From positions 2,232,001 through 2,296,000 of the forward strand of contig NZ_FNSV01000005.1 in the NCBI RefSeq assembly GCF_900105905.1: a stretch of DNA of 64,000 nt. Direction: 5' to 3'. This stretch comes from Rhodococcus koreensis. GTDB lineage: Bacteria; Actinomycetota; Actinomycetes; Mycobacteriales; Mycobacteriaceae. The notes under the pieces were generated by a model. The model had not been told where the DNA came from. It worked only from the letters and a program-made list of their open reading frames with translations, and made no database searches. Made by a program: the position numbers and the translations under genes. Shown here piece by piece: positions 47,023-55,039 of the stretch; the stretch's first letter is position 1; each line of letters opens with the position of its first letter.

Positions 47023-47893
47023 GTCCCAGGCGGGCCGAGCAGGCGGCCATCTCGTCGACGACCTGGTCCAGGGACTGCGCGTGCCGGGACGCCGACAGGA
47101 CGAGCCGGTTCGCGCCCAGGTCCCGGGACCGGTCGAGTTTCGCCTCGTCCAGCCGGGGCAGCGTGGCACCCAGCACGAGTTCGACGTCGGCAGGGTCGCG
47201 GCCCGCGCCTGCCGCGGCGGCCCGCATCCGGGCGATCGCCCGATTCAGGTCGTCGCCGGCGAGGCCGAGGGGCTGGAACCCGTCGCCGAGCCTCCCGGCA
47301 CGGCGTGCGGCGGCCGGGCTGTGACCGCCGATGAAGAGCGGCACGCCCGAATCCCGCTGCGGTTTGGGCCAACTCTGCGCGCCGCGGAAGGAGAAGTATT
47401 CGCCCTCGAAGTCGACCGCGGCGGTGCCCGACCACAGGGCCCGCATCACCGCGATCGCCTCGTCGGCCACCGCGCCGCGTCGGTCGAAGTCGCCGCCGCA
47501 CGCCTCGATCTCCTCCCGCATCCAGCCGAGACCGAGGCAGACGCGGAGGCGTCCCGCCGACAGCCGGTCCAGGGTGGCGAGGCGTTTCGCCAGCACCACC
47601 GGGTGATGGTTGGGCAGTACCAGCACTCCCGTCGCGAGACCCAGGGTCGTCGTGGCGCCGGCGACGAACGACAGCAGTTCCAGGGGGTCCGGGAGGCTGC
47701 AGTCGTCGGGCAGATGCGACTTTCCGGTGGGCGAGTACGGGTATTCGCTCTCCGTGTCCGCGATGACGACCGAGTGTTCGACGGCGGAGATCTCGTCGAA
47801 TCCGAGTGATTCGGCAGCCCTGGCGAATTCGAGTATCCACTCGGGCTCACCGGCCCGTCCCAGCTCGACGGGAATCACCACACCCAGTTTCAT
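47006..47893 (-). CDS. LLM-class F420-dependent oxidoreductase
   Basis: 295 aa from the ATG at 47891-47893, with GAGGGTG upstream. Luciferase-like monooxygenase TIM barrel: MKLGVVIPVE, FDEISAVEHSVV, ATGVLVLPNHHPVVLAKRLATLDRLSAGR, GLGWMREEIEACG and PLFIGGHSPAAARRAGRLGDGF. This sub-group (TIGR03619-like) is predicted to use F420 rather than FMN. It may oxidise or reduce a steroid hydroxyl/keto group or a double bond. Last gene of a unit with the ligase and Old Yellow Enzyme upstream (13-bp gap to the ligase). Confidence 0.85.
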   Translation of the reverse strand: MKLGVVIPVELGRAGEPEWILEFARAAESLGFDEISAVEHSVVIADTESEYPYSPTGKSHLPDDCSLPDPLELLSFVAGATTTLGLATGVLVLPNHHPVVLAKRLATLDRLSAGRLRVCLGLGWMREEIEACGGDFDRRGAVADEAIAVMRALWSGTAAVDFEGEYFSFRGAQSWPKPQRDSGVPLFIGGHSPAAARRAGRLGDGFQPLGLAGDDLNRAIARMRAAAAGAGRDPADVELVLGATLPRLDEAKLDRSRDLGANRLVLSASRHAQSLDQVVDEMAACSARLGLSPAR

Positions 47894-47906
47894 GTCACCC
47901 TCACCG

Positions 47907-49574
47907 TCACACGTGCAGGAATCGTTGCCGGCCGTGCGTGTGGAACTCCTGCTCCAGCGCGGCCTTCTCACTGTCGGTCATCGCGTGGTACTCGGGAACA
48001 CCGCGTCCCACCCACCGGAAGACCGGATCGTCGCACCGCCAGCGCTGTTCCTGCAGGGTCCGTTTGAGCACCTTGTTCGATCCCGTCACCGGCAGGTCCG
48101 TCGACACCCGGACGAATCGCGGGGCCGCCTTCGTGCCCAGGTCGTCCTGGCCGGCGAGGAACGCGGCGAACTCGACCGGATCGAAATCGGTCGGGTCCGA
48201 CACCTCGACGGCCGCCATCACCTGATCACCCGACCTCGGGTCGGGCACGGCGTACACGCCGGTGGCGATCACTTTCGGGTGGCGGCGCAGAATCCGCTCC
48301 ACCATCAACGCCGAGGTGTTCTCGCCGTCCACCCGGATCCAGTCGCCCTTCCTGCCTGCGAAGTAGATGAAGCCGGCCTCGTCGACGTACCCGAGGTCGC
48401 CCGTCCAGTACCACCCGTGCCTGATCCGGTCGGCGATCGCGTCCTCGTTCTTGTAGTAGCCCTCGAACCGTGCCGCGCCCGCCCTGTCGATCATCTCGCC
48501 GATCGCCTCGTCCGGGTTGAGCACCCGGCCGTGCTCTCCGATCCGAGCCCGGGTCTTCTCCGCGAGCGTATCGGGGTCGACGATGACGATGTTCTCGTTC
48601 GCGGGCCTGCCGAGCGCGCCCTCGGGGGCGTGGGGGTCGAGCGTCACCGAGCCGGCGCCCTCACTCGAGCCGTATCCCTCGTACAGTTCGGCGCCGAACC
48701 GGCGGACGAATTCGGCCTTGTCCTCCGGGGACGCCTCGGTCCCGAAACCGCGGACCAGCGTGTTGTCCCGGTCGTCGGGTTGTTCCGGGGTGGCCATCAG
48801 GTACGCCAGCGCCTTGCCGACGTAGGTGAAGAACGTGGCACCGAAGAACCGGACGTCGGGCAGGAAACCGGACGCGGAGAACCTTCGCGGCAGGCAGACG
48901 GTGGCGCCGATGGCGAGCGCGGGCGCCCACAGCGCCATCAACGCGTTGCCGTGGAACAGCGGCATGCAGCAGTAGTCGACGTCCTCGCGCACGTGCCCGT
49001 ACTTGGCGATGTTCGCGTACGCCAGCCGGGCGAGGCGGCCCTGACTGCACCGCACCGCCTTCGACGTGCCGGTGGTGCCGGACGTGAAGAGCAGCAGGAA
49101 CAGCGTCGACGGGTCGAGCGCGGGGTCCTCGACCGGGTGCTCCACGGCGTGGGCCGCGACGAGGTCGGTGTAGGCCGGTTCGTCGACCAGCAGGAACCGG
49201 TCCTCGGACAGCCCGAGGTCGAGACCCGCGAGCTGCGCCTTCCCCGCGGTGTCCGTCACGATCAGCTGACAGTCGACGTACCGGATCTCGGCCTCGAGTT
49301 CCGCCCCGCGGCGGGTCGGGTTGATGCCGACGACGGTGGCGCCTGCGAGGGCCGCGCCGCCCAGCCAGAACAGGAACTCGGGGGTGTTCTCCAGCAGGAC
49401 GCCCACGTGGAACGGGCCGTCGCGGCGCAGCGAGGACGCGACGCTCCCGCGCGCGGCACTCTCGTGCACGACCTCGTCCCAGGTCCAATCCTGTTCCCGG
49501 GTGCGGACTCCCATCCTGTCGTCACCCAGGCGGTCGAGCAGCATCCGGGCGATCGTGGTGCGTTCCAACTCCAT
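47907..49574 (-). CDS. Steroid-type acyl-CoA ligase (FadD17-like)
   Basis: 555 aa from the ATG at 49572-49574; AGGAG is very close to it, so a GTG slightly upstream is also possible. AMP-forming ligase motifs: FTSGTTGTSKAV near residue 180, EGYGSSEGAG, YWTGDLGYVDEAG and the adenylation lysine in TGSNKVLKRTL near the C-terminus. FadD17 and the related RHA1 ligases activate steroid side-chain carboxylates as CoA thioesters. It is placed between the Old Yellow Enzyme and F420 genes. Whether it takes the C24 acid or a shorter intermediate cannot be told from sequence. Confidence 0.87.
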   Translation of the reverse strand: MELERTTIARMLLDRLGDDRMGVRTREQDWTWDEVVHESAARGSVASSLRRDGPFHVGVLLENTPEFLFWLGGAALAGATVVGINPTRRGAELEAEIRYVDCQLIVTDTAGKAQLAGLDLGLSEDRFLLVDEPAYTDLVAAHAVEHPVEDPALDPSTLFLLLFTSGTTGTSKAVRCSQGRLARLAYANIAKYGHVREDVDYCCMPLFHGNALMALWAPALAIGATVCLPRRFSASGFLPDVRFFGATFFTYVGKALAYLMATPEQPDDRDNTLVRGFGTEASPEDKAEFVRRFGAELYEGYGSSEGAGSVTLDPHAPEGALGRPANENIVIVDPDTLAEKTRARIGEHGRVLNPDEAIGEMIDRAGAARFEGYYKNEDAIADRIRHGWYWTGDLGYVDEAGFIYFAGRKGDWIRVDGENTSALMVERILRRHPKVIATGVYAVPDPRSGDQVMAAVEVSDPTDFDPVEFAAFLAGQDDLGTKAAPRFVRVSTDLPVTGSNKVLKRTLQEQRWRCDDPVFRWVGRGVPEYHAMTDSEKAALEQEFHTHGRQRFLHV

Positions 49575-49600
49575 CTCTCCTGTCGACACGGCCTGCACGC

Positions 49601-50794
49601 TCACTGCGCTCGGAGCACGCAGTGGGTGCCACCGTAGATCGCCGTCATGCACTTGTTGCAGTGAATGCACAATCCGGGGTTGTGGTTCTCGTCCGTGATG
49701 CGGTTGACGAGGTCGGGTTCCCGCAGCAGTGCCCGTGCGACCGCCACGAACTGGAAGCCCTCCTCCATCGCCAGGTCCATGGTCGCCTTGCCGGTGATGC
49801 CGCCGAGCAGCACGAGCGGCATCGTCACGGCGGCCCTGATCTGCCGGGCGTCCTCGAGGAGGTAGGCGTCGCGGTAGGGGTATTCCTTCAGGAAATGCTT
49901 GCCGACCAACCGGATTCCCAGTTTCGTCGGCTGCGGCATGACGGCGGCGAACTCACGGAGCGGCGCGTCGCCCTTGAACAGGTACATCGGATTCAGCAGC
50001 GAACTGCCCGCGGTGAGCTCGAGCGCGTCGAGTGAACCGTCCCGTTCGAGCCACTGCGCCACCTGGATGGCCTCGTCCACCCAGAAGCCGCCGGGCACAC
50101 CGTCGTCCATGTTCAGCTTCGCGAGGATCGCGATCCGGTCTCCCACCGCGTCCCGCACGGCCCGGGCGGTCTCGAGCGCGAACCGGGCGCGGTTCGCCAG
50201 GGATCCGCCGTACTCATCGGTGCGCTTGTTGACCTTCGGGCTCAGGAAGGAGCTGATCAGGTAGTTGTGGCCGAAATGGATCTCCACGGCGTCAAATCCC
50301 GCCTCCACCGCGCGGCGGGCCGCGTTCGCGTGCGCCTCGACGATCCGGGCGATATCGGCCGTCGAAGCCGGCTTGGAAAAGTTCTGCGTGGTCATCCGGA
50401 AGGCACGGGACGGGCCCAACGCGGGGTACCCGATGTACTTCGCGGCCGCGACCGGTCCCGCGTGACCGATCTGCGCAGACACCGCCGCGCCCTCGCCGTG
50501 GATGGCGTCGGTCAGCTTCCGCAGGCCCGGCATCGTCTCGTCGGTCCATTGGATCTGGCCGGGCGAGGTCCGGCCGTCGGCGGCGACCGCGCAGTACGCG
50601 ACCGTCGTCATGCCCACTCCTCCGGCGGCGGGCTGCCGATGGAATTCGATGAGCTCGTCGGTGACCAGACCCTTCGGGGTCAGCCCCTCGTACGTCGCCG
50701 CCTTGATCACGCGATTACGCAAAGTGATCGGCCCGAGCCGGGCCGGGGCGAGCGGATCGACCTTCACTGCGGGCGGGTCGAGATCTATCGTCAT
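49601..50794 (-). CDS. Old Yellow Enzyme family NADH:flavin oxidoreductase
   Basis: 397 aa from the ATG at 50792-50794. FMN TIM barrel of the OYE/2,4-dienoyl-CoA reductase family: ITLRNRVIKAATYEGLTPKG, AQIGHAGP, GFDAVEIHFGHNYLISSFLSPKVNKRTDEYGGSLANR (given as HFGHNYL and NKRTDEYGGS) and LGGITG. It has only the barrel; the C-terminal FAD/NADPH domains of dienoyl-CoA reductase are missing. A cysteine cluster CIHCNKC plus a later Cys (GGTHC) stands where the reductase has its 4Fe-4S ligands. Likely reduces an enone or dienoyl-CoA of the steroid. First gene of its unit, divergent from the next ligase. Confidence 0.86.
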   Translation of the reverse strand: MTIDLDPPAVKVDPLAPARLGPITLRNRVIKAATYEGLTPKGLVTDELIEFHRQPAAGGVGMTTVAYCAVAADGRTSPGQIQWTDETMPGLRKLTDAIHGEGAAVSAQIGHAGPVAAAKYIGYPALGPSRAFRMTTQNFSKPASTADIARIVEAHANAARRAVEAGFDAVEIHFGHNYLISSFLSPKVNKRTDEYGGSLANRARFALETARAVRDAVGDRIAILAKLNMDDGVPGGFWVDEAIQVAQWLERDGSLDALELTAGSSLLNPMYLFKGDAPLREFAAVMPQPTKLGIRLVGKHFLKEYPYRDAYLLEDARQIRAAVTMPLVLLGGITGKATMDLAMEEGFQFVAVARALLREPDLVNRITDENHNPGLCIHCNKCMTAIYGGTHCVLRAQ

Positions 50795-50868
50795 ATGAGT
50801 TCCTCCAGCTGCGATTCGCTGTCGAACGTAACGGCGCCGGGATGTCACGGATCGTGGCAGTCTCGCTG

Positions 50869-50881
50869 AGTGGTAACCACG
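50869..50881. promoter_or_regulatory. AGTGGTAACCACG motif, divergent promoter of OYE and ligase genes
   Basis: AGTGGTAACCACG contains the palindrome GTGGT-A-ACCAC and resembles AGTGGGACCRC at 59327 and 62215. It lies 80 bp upstream of the ligase start at 50949 and 75 bp upstream of the OYE start. Proposed activator or repressor site. Confidence 0.4.
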
Positions 50882-50948
50882 TCCGGGCGCCCGTCACGGC
50901 GTGCCATCTTGTGTCGGTACGAGTGCCCGAGGACGAAAGGTCGCCCCG

Positions 50949-52610
50949 ATGACTGCCCCTACAGATCCACAGTTGCTCCTGGGTCAGGTGATGTCCCGCC
51001 TCACCGGACCCGGTGGCCGGTTCGAACTCGTCGAGGAACCGGTGCTCGGCACCCGGATGCCCGTGATGAAGAACCGTGGACGCTCGGTCGGAGAACTTCT
51101 CACCACGTCACTGAGGTGGGGCGACCGGGACTACCTGGTGACCGCCGACCGCCGGATGTCCTACACCGAGCACGCCGCCGCGGTCGCCGCCCTGGCGACG
51201 GCGCTGCGCGAGGACCACGGCGTCCGGAAAGGTGACCGGGTGGCGATCCTGGCCGCGAACACCCCCGAGTGGGTGGTCGCGTTCTGGGCCACGCAGGTGC
51301 TCGGCGCCATCAGCGTCGGATTGAACGGCTGGTGGGTTCCGCGGGAGGTCGAGTACGGGCTGACGCACAGCCGTCCCACCGTGGTGATCGCCGACGCGAA
51401 GCGCGCCGAGACGCTCGCCGCGGTCGGCACCGCGGTCCCGGTCCTCACGATGGAGGAGGATCTGCCCGGAATCTTCGCGCGCTACGCGGGCGCCCCCCTG
51501 CCGCACACCGACGTCGACGAGGACGACCCCGCCGCCATCCTCTACACCAGCGGCACGAGCGGCAGGCCCAAGGGAGCGCTGCACTCGCAGCGCAACATCC
51601 TGGCTGTCGTCGACTACCACCGCTTCAGCGACGCCGTGGTCGGCGAATTCAGTGGACGGCCCGTCGATCCGGCCGCGCCGAGTCCGCTCCGCTACCTTCT
51701 GACGTCTCCCCTGTTCCACATCGCGAGCCTGCACAATCTGGTGATTCCGCGGCTGGCGACGGGCGGGGCGGTCGTCATGCACCAGGGTGGATTCGACGTC
51801 GACGCCGTACTCCGTCTCGTCGAGCGGGAACGCGTCACCAACTGGGGTGCGGTGCCCACCATGGCGTCCCGACTGGTGGAGCACGAGAACCTCGACAGGT
51901 ACGACCTGTCGTCGCTCACGTCGTTCTCGCTGGCCTCCGCGCCGTCGTCGGTCGCGTTCAAGGAACGTCTGCGCGAGAGAGTGCCGTTCGCGCGCAACGC
52001 ACTCGTCGACAGCTACGGGCTCACCGAATGCAGTACCGCGATCGCCGTGGCCACCGCCCCCGAACTCGAGCAGTTCCCGGGCACTCTGGGGCGGCCGATC
52101 ATCACGGTGAGCATGGAGATCCGCGACCCGTTCGGGGAGTGGCTGCCCGACGGCGTCGAGGGTGAGGTGTGTGTGCGCAGCCCGTTCGTGATGCTCGGCT
52201 ACTGGGAGGACGAGGCCGCCACCGCCGCCGCGATCGCCCCGGGCCGGTGGCTCCGGACCGGCGACTTCGGGATCGTCGAGAACGGCCGCCTCCGGCTGAC
52301 CGGACGCCGCTCGGATCTGATCCTGCGCGGCGGCGAAAACGTGTACCCCACCGAGATCGAGCAGTGCCTCGACGAGCACCCCGACGTGCTCGAGTGCGCC
52401 GTGATCGGGACGCCCCACGAGGATCTGGGGCAGGAGGTGGCCGCCGTGGTGGTGTTGCGACCGGGTGCCGCGACCACCGAAGCGGAACTGCGGGACTACG
52501 CCGCCGATCGCCTGTCGTATTTCAAGGTCCCGACCCGCTGGCGGATCACCACGGACCTGCTGCCCCGCAACGCGACCGGCAAGATGGTCCGCCGCGACAT
52601 CACCGTCTGA
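50949..52610 (+). CDS. Class I adenylate-forming acyl-CoA ligase
   Basis: 553 aa from the ATG at 50949, preceded by GAAAGG; the frame extends to 50901. Motifs: [13 protein letters not shown] near residue 200, [33 protein letters not shown], and the adenylating lysine in [12 protein letters not shown] at the end. The island encodes two ligases; one probably activates the intact C24 acid and the other a shorter or ring-derived acid. It resembles FadD3-type and general long-chain ligases. A perfect hairpin follows the stop. Confidence 0.87.
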   Translation: MTAPTDPQLLLGQVMSRLTGPGGRFELVEEPVLGTRMPVMKNRGRSVGELLTTSLRWGDRDYLVTADRRMSYTEHAAAVAALATALREDHGVRKGDRVAILAANTPEWVVAFWATQVLGAISVGLNGWWVPREVEYGLTHSRPTVVIADAKRAETLAAVGTAVPVLTMEEDLPGIFARYAGAPLPHTDVDEDDPAAILYTSGTSGRPKGALHSQRNILAVVDYHRFSDAVVGEFSGRPVDPAAPSPLRYLLTSPLFHIASLHNLVIPRLATGGAVVMHQGGFDVDAVLRLVERERVTNWGAVPTMASRLVEHENLDRYDLSSLTSFSLASAPSSVAFKERLRERVPFARNALVDSYGLTECSTAIAVATAPELEQFPGTLGRPIITVSMEIRDPFGEWLPDGVEGEVCVRSPFVMLGYWEDEAATAAAIAPGRWLRTGDFGIVENGRLRLTGRRSDLILRGGENVYPTEIEQCLDEHPDVLECAVIGTPHEDLGQEVAAVVVLRPGAATTEAELRDYAADRLSYFKVPTRWRITTDLLPRNATGKMVRRDITV

Positions 52611-52614
52611 CGCA

Positions 52615-52661
52615 CCGAATGCCGCGGGGGTGCAGTCGAACTGCACCCCCGCGGCATTCGG
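52615..52661. terminator. Bidirectional terminator between ligase and SDR genes
   Basis: Perfect 22-bp inverted repeat CCGAATGCCGCGGGGGTGCAGT (52615-52636, arm given by its ends) and its complement (52640-52661) with a 3-base loop, between two convergent stops. Outer CCGAATGC is shared with the hairpin at 40743-40789. Confidence 0.9.
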
Positions 52662-52683
52662 GTGAGGGAAGACCGGGCGAACG

Positions 52684-53499
52684 TCAGCGGATGAGGTTGC
52701 CGAGATCGACGGGGATCTGCGCCCCGGTGATGTACTTCGCTTCGTCGGAACACACCCACGCGACGACGGCGGCGACGTCTTCCGGCTGGGTGATGGTGTA
52801 GGGCAGCGTGTTCTGGTAGATCGAGCCGAGAGTCGACGCGTACTTCGTGATGAGCGGGTGCAGGTCGCGCATCTTCATGCCGGTATCGACCCCCGCCGGG
52901 TGCACGGTGTTGACGCGGATGCGGTGCTCACCGAGTTCGTTCGCCATCGTCTTGGCCAGCCCGGTGATGCCGTGCTTGGTGGCGACGTAGTGCCCGGTGA
53001 ACGGGGTGCCCTTCAACCCGGACACCGAACTGGTGAAGACGACGGCGCCGCCCTCACCCTGTTCGATCAGGTACGGAATCGCCGCCTTCGCGGTGTGGAA
53101 TGTTCCCGTGAGGTTGACGTCGACCGTCTCCTTCCACTGCTCGGCGGTGATCTCCCACGACAGCGCCCCCGAGCAGATGCCCGCGTTCGCGATCACGACG
53201 TCGAGGCGGCCCAGCCGGTCGATGCCGTCGGCCAGTGCCCGCGAGAGGCCGTCGAAGTCGCGCACGTCGGCGGTGGCCGCGACGATCCTCCGCCCCGTCG
53301 ACTCGACCAGCCGGACCGTCTCTGCCAGGTCGTCCCGGGTGGCGCCGGGATAGGGCGTGGACGCGAATTCGGTGCAGGCGTCGATCGCGATGACGTCGGC
53401 GCCCTCGGACGCGAACCGGACGGCCTCGGCGCGGCCCTGCCCGCGGGCGGCGCCGGTGACGAAGACGACCTTGTTCTCGAAACGCTGCGGTGACATCAC
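52684..53499 (-). CDS. Mycofactocin-coupled SDR family oxidoreductase
   Basis: 271 aa from the GTG at 53497-53499 or the ATG one codon later; AGGAG lies 6-9 bases upstream. SDR with the long insertion after the cofactor loop (TGAARGQGRAEAVRFASEGADVIAID, then CTEFASTPYPGATRDDLAETV) that marks the mycofactocin-coupled family, whose NAD does not exchange and whose electrons go to the peptide cofactor mycofactocin. Catalytic HYVATKHG gives Tyr-x3-Lys; IANAGICSG is the NNAG region. Such enzymes oxidise secondary alcohols, so a ring hydroxyl or 3-hydroxyacyl-CoA of the bile acid is likely. Last gene of the thiolase operon. Confidence 0.89.
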   Translation of the reverse strand: MMSPQRFENKVVFVTGAARGQGRAEAVRFASEGADVIAIDACTEFASTPYPGATRDDLAETVRLVESTGRRIVAATADVRDFDGLSRALADGIDRLGRLDVVIANAGICSGALSWEITAEQWKETVDVNLTGTFHTAKAAIPYLIEQGEGGAVVFTSSVSGLKGTPFTGHYVATKHGITGLAKTMANELGEHRIRVNTVHPAGVDTGMKMRDLHPLITKYASTLGSIYQNTLPYTITQPEDVAAVVAWVCSDEAKYITGAQIPVDLGNLIR

Positions 53500-53518
53500 G
53501 TTCTGCTCCTGATCCGGG

Positions 53519-54169
53519 TCATCGTGGGCGGGGCACGGTCGTGTCGACGAACAGTCCCTCGACGGAGACGCACACCTGACCGTCCGCGGTCCGGATGTCG
53601 CCGGCGGTGGTGATCTTGCGGCCGTCGACCGACATCAGCTTCCCGGTCAGGGTGAGCGGTTCGAACAGCGGCGTCGGGCGGTGGTAGCGGGTGCTCAACT
53701 GCGCTGTCATGCCCGCCTTTCCACCCCACGCGTTGGCGACGCCGAGGACGTGGTCGAGCAGGAGCGCGGACACGCCGCCGTGGACGTGCCCGGGCGGCCC
53801 CTGGTACGGGATGGTCAGGGTGACGGTGCCTCGGACCGATCCGTCCGGCAGGCCCTCGAGGACCAGCGGCGGCGCGAGCGCGTTCTCGGGTCCGGTGACG
53901 GGATCGTGCCGGGTGACGCCCTCGCCGTTCCACATGTCGATCAGCCGCTCCGCGACGGCGGGGGCGTGTTCCTCGAGGTGTTCGGCGATGCTGTTCAACT
54001 CCTCCGCGACGCGCTCGAGGTTGGCGTTGCCGCGGTCGGTGCGCAGCAACGCGTCGACCACACGCCGGGCGGCCCCGGTCGCCCCGTCGACGGCGGAACC
54101 GTCGGGTGGCGACGTCAGCACCGTTCCCGGCGGGCTGTTCTCGAACGTGGGATGCGTTCCGACGCTCAT
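53519..54169 (-). CDS. PaaI-type hot-dog thioesterase
   Basis: 216 aa from the ATG at 54167-54169, with GGAGGTGAC upstream. Hot-dog thioesterase: IPYQGPPGHVHGGVSALLLDHVLGVANAWGGK (key GHVHGG loop with the catalytic-region His/Gly) near residue 135, then TAQLSTRYHRPTPLFEPLTLTG. A helical N-terminal extension of about 90 residues is unusual in length. It probably releases CoA from stalled steroid thioesters and so protects the free CoA pool. Overlaps the preceding MaoC gene by ATGA. Confidence 0.86.
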   Translation of the reverse strand: MSVGTHPTFENSPPGTVLTSPPDGSAVDGATGAARRVVDALLRTDRGNANLERVAEELNSIAEHLEEHAPAVAERLIDMWNGEGVTRHDPVTGPENALAPPLVLEGLPDGSVRGTVTLTIPYQGPPGHVHGGVSALLLDHVLGVANAWGGKAGMTAQLSTRYHRPTPLFEPLTLTGKLMSVDGRKITTAGDIRTADGQVCVSVEGLFVDTTVPRPR

Positions 54170-55038
54170 CCGGTCACCTCCATCGTCGCCTGGGTCAGCA
54201 CCGGTTGCCCGGCCCGGTCGGGGCACGTCGCGCGGAGGGTGAGCCGGTCGCCCTCCTGCCAGACCGCAGTTTCGACGGTGTCGCCGGGATACAGCGAGCC
54301 CGCGAACCGCACCGCGTAGTGGCGCAGTCGCGTGGGATCGCCGTCCAGCATTCCGTCGACGACGGCCTTGCACACCACACCGTACGACGCGAGCCCGTGC
54401 AGGATCGGCCTTTCGAACCCGGCCGCGGCGGCGAACTCGGGGTCCGCGTGCAGTGGGTTGAGGTCGCCGCTGAGCCGGTAGAGCAGCGCCTGCGCAGTCC
54501 CGGTGCGGGACACGAGCACCCTGTCGGGCTCCCGGTCCGGCATCGTGGCCACCGACTCGGGTCCCGGGGAGCCGCCGAACCCGCCCTCATCACGGGCCCA
54601 GATCTGCATCCCCGTGGTCCACAACGGGTTCCCGCCCGAGTCGGTGGCCGTCTGTTCGAGCACGATGACGGCGGCCTTGCCCTTGTCCCACACGTCGGCC
54701 ACCCGCGAGGACACCCGGGCCCAACCCGAGGCGGGGATCGGCGCGTGCACGGTGAGCGACTGGCCGCCGTGCAGGATCGTGCGCAGGTCGATGTCGATGC
54801 CGGGCAGGCTCAGCCCGGCCTGCGGTACGTCGCCCGCCGAGATGCCCTGCCCCGCGACGAGCGCGAACGTCGGCAGCACGCGCAGGTTCTTCTCGTACAC
54901 CCAGCGCAGTTCCGCCGGGTCCCGGGTGTTCTCGCCGACGCCGAGTCCGAGGTGGTAGAGCATCACGTCGCGTTCGGTCCACGACAGTTCGCGGACGGCC
55001 GGGTCCGCGGCCAGCGCCGCCTTCACGTCGATCGCCAT
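54166..55038 (-). CDS. MaoC-type 2-enoyl-CoA hydratase, double hot-dog
   Basis: 290 aa from the ATG at 55036-55038, one base after the dehydrogenase stop. It has the two-half structure: RDVMLYHLGLGVGENTRDPAELRWVYEKNLRVLPTFAL (N half, key YHLGLG and NLRVLPTFA) and YRLSGDLNPLHADPEFAAAAGF (C half with the Asp-His hydratase motif), then PILHGLASYG. It is closer to the classical hydratase 2 (NPLH) than its paralogue at 40811-41623. In the thiolase operon it should hydrate the C24 enoyl-CoA made by the fused dehydrogenase. Confidence 0.91.
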   Translation of the reverse strand: MAIDVKAALAADPAVRELSWTERDVMLYHLGLGVGENTRDPAELRWVYEKNLRVLPTFALVAGQGISAGDVPQAGLSLPGIDIDLRTILHGGQSLTVHAPIPASGWARVSSRVADVWDKGKAAVIVLEQTATDSGGNPLWTTGMQIWARDEGGFGGSPGPESVATMPDREPDRVLVSRTGTAQALLYRLSGDLNPLHADPEFAAAAGFERPILHGLASYGVVCKAVVDGMLDGDPTRLRHYAVRFAGSLYPGDTVETAVWQEGDRLTLRATCPDRAGQPVLTQATMEVTG

Positions 55039-55039
55039 G

